Assembly: GCA_035353615.1 (NCBI GenBank)
Contig: DAOPZY010000001.1
Span: forward strand, 124,001 to 188,000
DNA: 64,000 nucleotides
Direction of reading: 5' to 3'
Origin: CAXXOK01 sp035353615
GTDB lineage: Bacteria > Bacillota > Clostridia > Christensenellales > Aristaeellaceae
Made by a program: the position numbers and the translations under genes. The notes below the pieces were generated by a model, which did no database searches, was not told the origin of the DNA, and saw nothing but the letters and a program-made list of their open reading frames with translations. Positions 1 to 7,670 of the stretch are shown one piece after another (the stretch's first letter is position 1; every line of letters starts with the position of its first letter).

Positions 1-1
1 T

Positions 2-385
2 TATCTGCGGCAACCGATCTTAATCCCACTTTTATACCTGAGCCTGTTTCTGTGCGCATGGCGCCTGGATACCGATATGGGGTTCACGGATACCGTTGTC
101 AGAGGGTTGCTCACTTTTTACCGCACCCGGATTGCCGCGAAGCTATTGCCGCCAATCGCATGGCTTATCAAGCCGTTCTTTAAGCGGTATTCCTGCCCGC
201 AATGCGGCGAGCCGATTGCCGGGCGACGGGGGCTTTGGATGTGTGGGCGCTGTGATTGGAGCGATCACTGGCGGTTGGACGGTCAAAAAGTGATGATTCG
301 CATATCCAGAAGGCTTTCGGATGCTGTTCTCAAGCGGCGTATCCAAGGCCGGCGGGGCTTTCGACTGCGAAAACCCCGCCGGTGA
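2..385 (+). CDS. C-terminal part of a membrane/zinc-ribbon protein (partial)
   Basis: The reading frame is open to the first base of the window, so the 5' end lies outside. The visible 127 residues begin with a hydrophobic stretch (LIPLLYLSLFLCAW, encoded at about 20-61), then a basic segment and a four-cysteine ribbon CPQCGEP...WMCGRCDW (encoded around 194-258) that should bind one zinc ion. The tail is very basic and ends in a run of R and K. An internal ATG at 77 exists but has no good ribosome site, and starting there would cut off the membrane segment. The gene is convergent with the next one, 3 nt away. I do not recognise the family; a membrane-anchored zinc-ribbon protein is all that can be said. 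Confidence 0.5.
   Translation, partial: YLRQPILIPLLYLSLFLCAWRLDTDMGFTDTVVRGLLTFYRTRIAAKLLPPIAWLIKPFFKRYSCPQCGEPIAGRRGLWMCGRCDWSDHWRLDGQKVMIRISRRLSDAVLKRRIQGRRGFRLRKPRR
349..382. terminator. Hairpin between two convergent genes
   Basis: Fifteen-base arms with one mismatch (349-363 and 368-382) around a 4-nt loop ACTG. It overlaps the last codons of the left gene and ends just before the stop of the right gene. No T-run follows on either strand, so it is terminator-like but not a textbook intrinsic terminator. Confidence 0.4.
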
Positions 386-388
386 GGC

Positions 389-937
389 TCAATCCTTGCG
401 GAAGGCGATGAAGGCAAACAGCCACGTGAGCAACGCGGACACCGCAAATACCGCTACGGCAAACAGGTACGGCGAATGGAACAGGCTGGGCGGGCTGCCC
501 GTGCCATAGATCAGGCTGTACGCTATATACACAACCAGCCAGGCCAGAATGCAGGAAAAGCCGTTTAACACATCCCCAAACCGCCGGATGTAGAATTCGT
601 GGGGACGGCCGGTCATGATCGCCGGGTTTTCGGTTTCATCCTTGAACGATTGAAAAACCTTCGATTTAATAAACGCGGTGATCACGTTAAACACCAGCAT
701 CAAAATCAGCACAATCAGGATGGAAAGCACAATGGAAAGCCATGCGGTATAGTCGCCCGCGCCCATGCCCACAACGGAGCGGAACGCACCGTGCGCAAGC
801 AGGATGTATACGGGTATCCCAATCATCGCCACCCGCGTGAAGTAAGCGATAAAGATAGCCAGCCCATGTTCGCCGGCGGTCGGAGGGGTATCGACGAAGT
901 GATACTTATCCTTTTGAGATTCGTATGAGAATTTCAT
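389..937 (-). CDS. Four-helix membrane protein of unknown function
   Basis: 182 residues, starting at an ATG preceded by AAGGGGGC. About four hydrophobic helices can be seen: residues 26-47 (LAIFIAYFTRVAMIGIPVYI region), 64-90 (WLSIVLSILIVLILMLVFNV), 130-147 (ILAWLVVYIAYSLIYG) and 155-178 (LFAVAVFAVSALLTWLFAFI). The loop between helices 2 and 3 is polar and charged. No catalytic motif or known domain was recognised. A promoter with TTGCTA and TATACT lies upstream, so it is probably transcribed alone. It resembles the many small integral membrane proteins of Clostridia annotated only as hypothetical. Confidence 0.7.
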   Translation of the reverse strand: MKFSYESQKDKYHFVDTPPTAGEHGLAIFIAYFTRVAMIGIPVYILLAHGAFRSVVGMGAGDYTAWLSIVLSILIVLILMLVFNVITAFIKSKVFQSFKDETENPAIMTGRPHEFYIRRFGDVLNGFSCILAWLVVYIAYSLIYGTGSPPSLFHSPYLFAVAVFAVSALLTWLFAFIAFRKD

Positions 938-976
938 GGTATGCCCCCTTTTATGAAATTGTCTTTGCTTGATGAC

Positions 977-1005
977 AGTATATCATGATCCCCGACAGGT
1001 AGCAA
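977..1005 (-). promoter_or_regulatory. Promoter for the membrane protein gene at 389-937
   Basis: On the minus strand a -35 box TTGCTA (1000-1005) and a -10 box TATACT (977-982) are separated by 17 nt. The start codon is 40 nt further on. Confidence 0.5.
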
Positions 1006-1070
1006 TTGGTAAATTTCAGCCGCAACCCATGCGAGAGAATGCTCTCCTTCAGGGCCATATTCGCAGAATC

Positions 1071-1108
1071 AGACAGAGCCGACCCGAGTTAGCGGATCGG
1101 CTCTGTCT
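1071..1108. repeat. Hairpin flanking repeat copy A, left side
   Basis: Sixteen-base arms (1071-1086, 1093-1108) around a 6-nt loop. The single mismatch is C/A on the plus strand and G/T, a wobble pair in RNA, on the minus strand. The inner stem GAGCCGACCCG/CGGATCGGCTC recurs in the hairpin on the other side of the repeat core. Confidence 0.6.
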
Positions 1109-1289
1109 GCTGAAAAACCCTCGTCGCAGCGAAAACAGGTCAAGGGCAAAGCCCTTGCGGGGTACATCGGCGTTGCCCCTTTCCCGCCGGAGGCCTTATG
1201 TGGCAACCCATTCAACGCAAGCGCCGCGGGCGCCGAAAGCGCAATGTGACGCGGCTTATGGATTCAATTCGGTTTCTCAACGATCTGAC
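1107..1289 (+). repeat. Dispersed intergenic repeat, copy A
   Basis: About 180 bp, beginning CTGCTGAAAAACCCTCG and ending near TCAACGATCTGAC. Homologous stretches lie at 5817-5999 (B), 17654-17831 (C) and, inverted, 19402-19565 (D). The best conserved internal blocks are AAGGGCAAAGCCCTTG, CCGCCGGAGGC and GCAATGTGACGCGGCTTATG. A and C are the closest pair. This copy lies in the 514-nt gap between two minus-strand genes and is bordered by hairpins on both sides; the rest of the gap holds only the promoter at 977-1005. Confidence 0.75.
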
Positions 1290-1321
1290 TGAGCCGACCC
1301 GCGTTGACGGATCGGCTCAGT
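1288..1321. repeat. Hairpin flanking repeat copy A, right side
   Basis: Fourteen-base arms (1288-1301, 1308-1321) with the same C/A (plus) or G/U (minus) mismatch as the left hairpin and nearly the same stem sequence. The pair looks like a duplicated terminator-type hairpin enclosing the repeat core. It would be the first strong hairpin in minus-strand transcripts leaving the 836-residue gene. Confidence 0.55.
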
Positions 1322-1451
1322 TGATTCGGTTTTGAAAAGGCCATCCACGGCTCAGCCTCGGCTTAGGCTATACGCGAATCGGTAACCCGCGGGAATCCCA
1401 GCCGTTACATTCTCAGGGCAAGCAGGTTGCAACCGGCGCGGTTAATCAGGC

Positions 1452-3962
1452 TCAGCGAATGCCCAGCGCCGCAAGGCACCGGGGCAGGCAACCAATTTCC
1501 TGACGCAGAGGCTCCGGGTTCAGCGCGCAACGGAACACCTCGGGGATCAGCCAACCAAGCACCGCGGCATCCGCGGCGGCCAGAAAACCCCCGTGGAGCT
1601 GCGCGGACGCGGCGCTCACAAAAACCCGCATCTGCCGCGTCGTTACGCCCGAAAGCGCACTGTTCTGCTCGTTCAACCTGGCTTCCAGCGCCTCAAACCA
1701 CGCCTCGCCCTGCTCCATCATGGGCTTGGCTTCATCGCGCAGCGCCTCGAACGAGGCAATCGCCGTAGGCCGAAGCGGTTCCAGCGGGCTTACATCCCGC
1801 AGGCTGGGCCGGAACACAGGCGTATAGACCACCGGCAGCGGCATGCTTCCCTGCAGGTGGGAGCGGGCCTCCAACAGCCGAATGGTCTTGTGCCCATACG
1901 GCCCGATGGCGGCGCGGCCCAGCGTGCAAATCTCCACGGTTGGGGCGCGCAGGGTGGTTTCCGGTAAAAGGCTCACAATCTCAAGGCGCGTATTGTCCTT
2001 TGTGCGCGCAGTCACGCCCAGCAGGCCAAGCCCCTCAAGCAGCGTGCGCGCACACAGCTCGGCTTCGGCCAGCGTATCGCCGCAGAGGCAAAGCTCGTCG
2101 TTGAGCGCGAAATGCAACAGCAGTTCCGTCGCGTCATCTTCATTGCAGGCAAAACCGCGACGGTTCATGGCGGTGCGCACGGCGGCAACCATTTCCGCCG
2201 GGGCGCGGCGCACCCCAAGCGTTGGCGAAAGCGCGACCGTTTCCCCATTGCTGGCGCAAAGCTGCAAATCGTTTCCCAGCATCCATTGCAGCGTGCGTTC
2301 CTGCGCCCCGTCGGCCAGCGCTTCCACCGCGCGGGTCAGTTGATCCCGCTCGGTTTTCAGACTGGCAATCTGGCTGTCCAGACGGTTCAGCTCGTCCTTT
2401 TTTTTCTGGGCAAGGTCGGCGTACATCACATCCATCGCTTGCTTATAATCCGCCTTGGCCGTTTCAAGCTGCATCAGCAGGCTCAGCCTTTCGGCCTCGA
2501 TATCCTCCAACTGCTCCTGAGCGGCCTCCACGGCTTTCAGCTCCTGCCCCTGCGCCTGTAAAAAGTGGAGGAACGTCTGCATGAATGTTTCGTTATTCAA
2601 CAGGGATTGCATCGCCTGCTGCCGGATTTCCGCGCTCTGCCAGGTTTTTTCCAGCGCAACCTGCAAGTTTTCAATCGGGTTATCCAAATGGCGGAAATCC
2701 GACGCGCTTTCGCCCTGCTCCTTATGCGCCATACGGATTTGCCGTTCCACCACATGGTGAAGCGCCTCGCCAGGCCGGATGGGTTGCGGCGTTTTAACCC
2801 CCACGCGAATCAGCGGCGTACCGCTGAAACGAACCCCTGTCGCGGGGCTTTCCTGCCGGTCAGGCGTTGCGGAGGAACGGTTCAGCAGGTTCGCGTCCAT
2901 CGAAAGCGGCTGGTCCAGCTTGGAAATTTGCTCATCAAAGGAAATGTTATCATCCAGTATTGTCAGCCGCGTGCCAATGGGCAGGGAGGTTTCGGCTTCC
3001 TGCGTTTGTCGGCGTTCCACGCGCGTAATCCGGGGGGACGGTTCCGCCTGCGCAGGCTGCGCAGGCTGCGCGAAGGCGCGAACGGGTTCCCGCTGAGCCG
3101 GCCGTTCCGGCAGGGCGCGTTCAACGGACGCACGAGCGGCCGGGCGGGCATCGGCGGGCGCGGCGGACGCGGTTTCCGGCTGAACATACGCCGCTTTGAT
3201 CGGCGTTGCCGGGGCTTCGGTCGGCTGCTTTTCTTCCGCTTTGGGCGGCGCGTTCTTGGTTTGGGCTGCGGTAGGCTGTGTTTTTGTCACGGCATCGGCC
3301 TCTGATTCGGCATCCGTCTCGGTTTCGGCATCTTCCGCGCCATCCTCGGCGCGCGGTTTGCCCCGGCGCAGCGTGCCCCGGCGTTGCCGCCAGGATACGG
3401 TCAGTTCCGGGTTCCAATAAAAAGCGCGCTCAACGCCATCGCTCAGCAGCACCGTATGCAACAGGTAGCTGTCGTTGCCAAACGGCCGCAAGGCAGACCA
3501 ATCCGCTTGCTCAGCACTGTCCACCGGGCCGTAGAGCACCTGCCCGCGACGCAGCAGCACGCGGGGCGACAACGCCGCCGAATAATCGGAGCCGTCGCTA
3601 AACACCTCGAAAATCCCATCCGGCGCAAATTCGCAAATCACGTCGGAGTAGATGGCGAACTGGTTGCATTCTCCCTGCCCGGGATCGTAATTGCGGTTCT
3701 GGCGTACCTTTGCCAGCTCCTTGCCTTCACTGCATAGCTGAATGGCGCAAAGGCTCCCCATGGAACGCATCCGCTCCTTAAAGGTGCTCTGCTCGCGTTT
3801 ATCCGGCACAATGCGCAGGCTGCCCTGATCCGGGAAATCCACGGATTTTTCACGGAACACGATCCCTTCGCGTGTGCAAAGAGGGATGACTCGAAAGATC
3901 ACGCGCTGTTGGTTATCTTCTTCCAAAAAAGACAGCGTGATCGTTCCATTGATTTGTTTCAT
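1452..3962 (-). CDS. Large orphan protein with acidic linker and coiled coil
   Basis: 836 residues, starting at an ATG 12 nt after a GGAGG. Three parts can be seen. An N-terminal globular part (1-195) is rich in beta-like sequence. A low-complexity linker (about 200-350) starts acidic (repeated E, D, T, S) and turns rich in A, P, Q and R. A strong coiled coil (about 450-560, many E, Q, L, K heptads) leads into a C-terminal alpha/beta-like domain (about 560-836). There is no signal peptide or membrane helix, so it is probably cytoplasmic. No known family was recognised. The layout (two globular ends joined by linker and coiled coil) suggests a scaffold or adaptor, but that is inference. It is divergent from the secreted SH3 protein to its right. 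Confidence 0.75.
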   Translation of the reverse strand: MKQINGTITLSFLEEDNQQRVIFRVIPLCTREGIVFREKSVDFPDQGSLRIVPDKREQSTFKERMRSMGSLCAIQLCSEGKELAKVRQNRNYDPGQGECNQFAIYSDVICEFAPDGIFEVFSDGSDYSAALSPRVLLRRGQVLYGPVDSAEQADWSALRPFGNDSYLLHTVLLSDGVERAFYWNPELTVSWRQRRGTLRRGKPRAEDGAEDAETETDAESEADAVTKTQPTAAQTKNAPPKAEEKQPTEAPATPIKAAYVQPETASAAPADARPAARASVERALPERPAQREPVRAFAQPAQPAQAEPSPRITRVERRQTQEAETSLPIGTRLTILDDNISFDEQISKLDQPLSMDANLLNRSSATPDRQESPATGVRFSGTPLIRVGVKTPQPIRPGEALHHVVERQIRMAHKEQGESASDFRHLDNPIENLQVALEKTWQSAEIRQQAMQSLLNNETFMQTFLHFLQAQGQELKAVEAAQEQLEDIEAERLSLLMQLETAKADYKQAMDVMYADLAQKKKDELNRLDSQIASLKTERDQLTRAVEALADGAQERTLQWMLGNDLQLCASNGETVALSPTLGVRRAPAEMVAAVRTAMNRRGFACNEDDATELLLHFALNDELCLCGDTLAEAELCARTLLEGLGLLGVTARTKDNTRLEIVSLLPETTLRAPTVEICTLGRAAIGPYGHKTIRLLEARSHLQGSMPLPVVYTPVFRPSLRDVSPLEPLRPTAIASFEALRDEAKPMMEQGEAWFEALEARLNEQNSALSGVTTRQMRVFVSAASAQLHGGFLAAADAAVLGWLIPEVFRCALNPEPLRQEIGCLPRCLAALGIR

Positions 3963-4163
3963 ATAAGTCCAAAAACCTCCAAAGCATGTGTATAATTGCT
4001 AACCAATTGATAACGATCGCATGAACAATCATAACTTAGTGTAATCGCCAAAGCCGTTTTCGTCAATAGGTTCCCGTGGGGGAAATGAAAATCTTTCCTG
4101 TGCAATTATTACGTTTCGCGCTGGCGCGGCCCGTTAATATTGTAAATTTGTTTCTTTTATGTG

Positions 4164-4192
4164 TTGACATCTTAACAATTGTGTAATATATT
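4164..4192 (+). promoter_or_regulatory. Promoter of the SH3/peptidoglycan-binding protein
   Basis: Consensus -35 TTGACA (4164-4169), 17-nt spacer, -10 TATATT (4187-4192). The start codon at 4232 follows an AGGAGG ribosome site, giving a leader of about 30 nt. Confidence 0.75.
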
Positions 4193-4231
4193 AGTCGCGT
4201 ACCAACGTCCTTTCGACAGGAGGTCCTTATC

Positions 4232-5620
4232 ATGTTGTATGGAATCCCCCGGCAGGAACGGCAACCGTTTGGCCGCCGGCTCACGTCGCTGGTTCTCGCG
4301 TTCTCCTTTCTTTTCAGTTCCGCATGGTTTTTACCGGCAAAAGCCGAAAGCACGGGCGCGTTGACTGCCAAGGTGGTGCTTCGGAAATCCGCGGACAAGG
4401 AATCCAAAGCGCTTCAAACCCTGCCCGAAGGCGACGAAGTGAAGATTCTGGGCACATCCGGCTCCTGGTATCACGTCAATTACGGCTCCTTTTCCGGATA
4501 TGTCATGAAAAAATATGTCACCGTCTCCACCAATTCCGTCGCCGCCAACGAAGAAAAGATCAGCGCCTTGGGCGATGCCCCCGGCCCCCTGCACATCGGC
4601 GATGAAGGCGCGGACGTGAAAACGCTTCAAAAGGCCCTGAAAATCCTCGGGTACTACACCTCCGGCATCGACGGCCAGTACGGCGAAGGCACCACCGTGG
4701 CGGTTGCGCTGTATCAGCAACAGGAAAAGCTGGAAGCGGACGGCGTGGCCGGCCGCGCAACCATCAAATCCATTTTCGGCTCCTGCGCAAAGACAGCCGA
4801 CATTACCGTTTCCGGCGAGGATACCGAGGATGACGGCACGGATAGCACTGAAAGCTCCTCGTCATCATCCGCAAGTTCGTCCGGCTCCACCGCAAGCGAT
4901 AGCAACACCGTTTCCACCATTGAGGAAATCGGCACCGCGCCGGCCGCCAGCAAGCAGGGCGACAGCGGCGCCAAGGTCACCAAGCTTCAACAGGCGCTGG
5001 AACTGCTGGGCTACTACACCGGCACCATCGACGGCGATTACGGTGAAAACACGGTTGCGGCTGTGAAGCGCTTCCAAAAAAACCGGGGCATGAACGAGGA
5101 CGGAATCGCCGGCGCGTCCACCATCCGGGTTTTGTTTGGCACCAGTTCCTCCACATCATCCTCCAGTTCTTCTTCCAGTTCCTCCTCCAGCTCGTCTTCC
5201 TCCACCAAAACGTACAAGACCCTTACGCTGGATTGGTTTAAGGACAATGTCAGCAATCTGTTCCCCAAGAAATCCCACTTTGTAATTAAGGATGTGCGCA
5301 CCGGCAAAACCTTCAACGCCGTGCGGTGGAGCGGGGTCAACCACATGGATACCGAACCGGCCACCAGCGAGGATACGGCCATTATGAAAGCCATCTACGG
5401 CGGCACGTGGAGCTGGAGCCGCAGGCCGATCCTGATCCTGTTCAAGGGCAAGGTGTACGCGGCCTCCATGAACGGCATGCCCCACGGCACAAGCACCATC
5501 AGCAATGATTTTGGCGGACATTTCTGCATCCACTTTAAAAACAGCATGACCCACGGCACTAAAAAAGTGGACCCGGATCATCAGAAGTGCGTAACCATCG
5601 CCAGCAAGGCAACCTGGTAA
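4232..5620 (+). CDS. Secreted SH3b/peptidoglycan-binding protein with L,D-transpeptidase-like C-terminus
   Basis: 462 residues. A signal peptide (1-39, ending PAKA) is followed by an SH3b domain (about 43-98) and two PG_binding_1 domains (about 118-186 and 243-307; each has LQKAL or LQQAL, GYYT, IDGxYGE and DGxAG). Two serine-rich linkers (about 205-228 and 308-330) follow the peptidoglycan-binding domains. The last 130 residues end in HG (418), GGHFCIHF (C432) and a second HG; this recalls the H...SHGC arrangement of YkuD transpeptidases but does not match it. The protein should act on or bind cell-wall peptidoglycan outside the membrane. The start is set by AGGAGG 8 nt before the ATG. It is monocistronic, with its own promoter and a T-tailed terminator. 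Confidence 0.8.
   Translation: MLYGIPRQERQPFGRRLTSLVLAFSFLFSSAWFLPAKAESTGALTAKVVLRKSADKESKALQTLPEGDEVKILGTSGSWYHVNYGSFSGYVMKKYVTVSTNSVAANEEKISALGDAPGPLHIGDEGADVKTLQKALKILGYYTSGIDGQYGEGTTVAVALYQQQEKLEADGVAGRATIKSIFGSCAKTADITVSGEDTEDDGTDSTESSSSSSASSSGSTASDSNTVSTIEEIGTAPAASKQGDSGAKVTKLQQALELLGYYTGTIDGDYGENTVAAVKRFQKNRGMNEDGIAGASTIRVLFGTSSSTSSSSSSSSSSSSSSSSTKTYKTLTLDWFKDNVSNLFPKKSHFVIKDVRTGKTFNAVRWSGVNHMDTEPATSEDTAIMKAIYGGTWSWSRRPILILFKGKVYAASMNGMPHGTSTISNDFGGHFCIHFKNSMTHGTKKVDPDHQKCVTIASKATW
5152..5206 (+). repeat. Serine-codon simple repeat
   Basis: Near-tandem TCC/AGT/TCT codons encode the second serine linker of the SH3 protein. It is a coding low-complexity tract that could vary in length between strains. 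Confidence 0.6.
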
Positions 5621-5641
5621 CCATACAGTGTAACGAAACAG

Positions 5642-5688
5642 CCCTCCCCTTTGTTCCTGCAAACGCAGCGACAGGGAGAGGGTTTTTT
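5642..5688 (+). terminator. Intrinsic terminator after the SH3/PG-binding gene
   Basis: CCCTCCCC pairs with GGGAGAGGG (one bulge) around a 25-30 nt loop and is followed directly by six T. It lies 22 nt after the stop codon. Confidence 0.75.
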
Positions 5689-5768
5689 AGTCGTAACTGG
5701 TTCAGCGTTAAAAAGCAAACTCTGGGCAGCGTTCAAGTTGGACTCGGCTTCGTTGGCCGCCAATGCGA

Positions 5769-5999
5769 CAAAAACCTTCGCCGTAGCGGGAATCGTCAAA
5801 GGCAAAGCACTTCCGGTTGTTGAAAAGCCCTCGCCGCAGCGGACAGGGGTCAAGGGCAAAGCTCTTGTGGAGCGTCGGAGCGATACCCCATGCCCGCCGG
5901 AGGCTCCATGCGGCTATCCTTCCAACATGAGCGCCACGAATGCCGAGGGCACAATGTAGCGCGGCTTAGTAGCCCGCTTCAGTTTGTCAACGATTTGAT
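5769..5999 (+). repeat. Dispersed intergenic repeat, copy B, with a partial duplicate
   Basis: The core runs from about 5817 (TTGAAAAGCCCTCGCCGCAGCGG) to 5999. The 48 bases before it (5769-5816) repeat the first part of the element (AAAAACCTTCGCCGTAGCGGG...GGCAAAGCAC), so this copy has a tandem partial duplication. It lies between two convergent genes. Two short hairpins follow (6097-6117 and 6137-6157); the rest of this 598-nt gap is otherwise featureless. Confidence 0.7.
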
Positions 6000-6096
6000 C
6001 CGTTCAGACTGTTCGTTCGCTTTGCAAATGGGTTGTGACACAAGCTTTTATGGGGTCTTCCTCAAACCCTGCCAAGACGAGTATTCTTGGAGCCTG

Positions 6097-6157
6097 CCAA
6101 GGGTCGAATTCCCTTGGTAACCTTTTGAACGGCTAAGGCGCAGAGAACCTCTGCGCC
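6097..6157. terminator. Two small hairpins downstream of der
   Basis: CCAAGGG/CCCTTGG (6097-6117) and a perfect 9-bp stem GGCGCAGAG-AAC-CTCTGCGCC (6137-6157). They sit 60-120 nt beyond the der stop codon on the minus strand. There is no clear T-run, so their role as terminator is only likely. Confidence 0.4.
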
Positions 6158-6218
6158 CTACCGCCGACCCTGCCAAATTCTACCCGTCTACAGCCTCCCG
6201 GCCCCAAACGCTCGCGGG

Positions 6219-7562
6219 TCAGGGCCGCGCGTCCTCCTTCTGCTTTTCACGCAAAATGAAGCGCAGCGGCGTTCCCGTGAAGGAAAAGCTCTTGCGGAAG
6301 TGGTTTTCCAGATACCGCTCATACGCAAAGTGCATCAGTTCCTGATTGTTCACAAAAAAGATGAACGTGGGCGGACAAACGGCCTGTTGGGTCGCGTAGT
6401 AAATTTTCAGCTTGCGGCCGCCCTGCATCGGCGGTTGAAGGGTTGCCTGCGCATCCGCAAGCGCTTCGTTGAGCACCCCGGTCGGGATGCGGCGGCGGTA
6501 ATTTTCAAAAACCTCTTTCGCCTTAGTAAGCACCGTATTCACCCTTTGCCCCGTCAGCGCGGAAAGGAAAATGACCGGCGCGTAGCTCATAAATTTCAAG
6601 TCATTGAGAACCTGTTTGCGGGTTTCCTCCATGGTGTTCGTGTTTTTTTCCACGGCGTCCCATTTGTTCACCACCACGATCACCGCTTTGCCCGCGTCCA
6701 AAATCAGCCCGGCAATTTTGGTGTCCTGCTCGGTCACGCCTTCCTGAGCGTCCAGCAGCAGCAGCGCCACGTCGCTGCGCTCGATGGCGGCAATGGAGCG
6801 CAACACGCTGTACTTTTCAAGGCTTTCATCCTCCACCGCCTTTTTTTTGCGCATGCCGGCGGTGTCGATGATGTTGTAGCGAACGCCGTCCTCATCGGTA
6901 AAGGGGGTGTCGATCGCGTCGCGCGTGGTGCCGGGAATATCGCTGACCATGGTGCGTTCCTGCGCGAGCAGGCGGTTGCACAGCGAGCTTTTGCCCACGT
7001 TGGGCCGGCCCACAACCGCCAGCTGAATCACGTGATCCGCTTCCTCCTGCTCATCCGGTTCGGGCGGGGGCAGCAGCTTGACGATTTCTTCCAGCAGATC
7101 GCCCAAGCCAAGCATGTTCGTGCTGGAAATGGCGATCGGATCGCCCAGGCCAAGGTTGTAATATTCGTACAGGTTGTCCATCTGCGCTTTGGCGTCCACC
7201 TTGTTGACCACCAGCAAAATCGGTTTGTGCGTTTTACGCAGAAACGCGGCGACATCCTCATCCTCCGAGGTCAGCCCGGTGCGGCCGTCGCAGAAAAAGC
7301 AGATCACATCCGCCGTATCCATGGCAATCTGCGCCTGATGGCGCATCTGGCTTAAAAGCACATCCTCGCTTCGCATATCGATGCCGCCAGTATCAATCAT
7401 CGTAAACCGGCGACCCATCCATTCCACATCGGTATATACGCGGTCGCGCGTTACGCCGGGGATATCCTCCACAATAGAAATGCGACGGCCCGCAATTTTA
7501 TTAAAGAACGTCGATTTGCCGACATTGGGGCGGCCCACAATGGCCACAAGCGGTTTTGCCAT
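6219..7562 (-). CDS. der: Ribosome biogenesis GTPase Der (EngA)
   Basis: 447 residues with the diagnostic tandem GTPase domains followed by a KH-like domain. Domain 1 has GRPNVGKST, DTGG and NKVD; domain 2 (from about residue 178) has GRPNVGKSS, DTAG and NKWD. Der binds the large ribosomal subunit and is needed for its assembly. Two ATGs lie close together. The first is only one base past GGAG, while the second (7562, giving MAKPLVAIVG) has AAGGAG at a 7-nt spacing, so the second is chosen. It lies 108 nt downstream of the DUF512 gene on the same strand, a pairing seen widely in Clostridia. Confidence 0.97.
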   Translation of the reverse strand: MAKPLVAIVGRPNVGKSTFFNKIAGRRISIVEDIPGVTRDRVYTDVEWMGRRFTMIDTGGIDMRSEDVLLSQMRHQAQIAMDTADVICFFCDGRTGLTSEDEDVAAFLRKTHKPILLVVNKVDAKAQMDNLYEYYNLGLGDPIAISSTNMLGLGDLLEEIVKLLPPPEPDEQEEADHVIQLAVVGRPNVGKSSLCNRLLAQERTMVSDIPGTTRDAIDTPFTDEDGVRYNIIDTAGMRKKKAVEDESLEKYSVLRSIAAIERSDVALLLLDAQEGVTEQDTKIAGLILDAGKAVIVVVNKWDAVEKNTNTMEETRKQVLNDLKFMSYAPVIFLSALTGQRVNTVLTKAKEVFENYRRRIPTGVLNEALADAQATLQPPMQGGRKLKIYYATQQAVCPPTFIFFVNNQELMHFAYERYLENHFRKSFSFTGTPLRFILREKQKEDARP

Positions 7563-7670
7563 ACTCATTCTCCTTCAATTTCGGCTGTGCCGATCCATAC
7601 GGGTAAGTCTTGCGTATTCTTTTGCCCCTCGCCGATTCCGGCGCGGCTGTCCCCCTGCGGTTGCCGCCGC

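Noticed and set aside
5152..5206. Near-tandem short repeat, considered as a CRISPR-like or VNTR array
   Set aside because: It is inside a gene and encodes a serine linker. There are no spacers of constant length.
6300..7355. Open frame antisense to der
   Set aside because: The minus strand encodes a perfect Der protein. The plus-strand frame is rich in H, R and Q without motifs.
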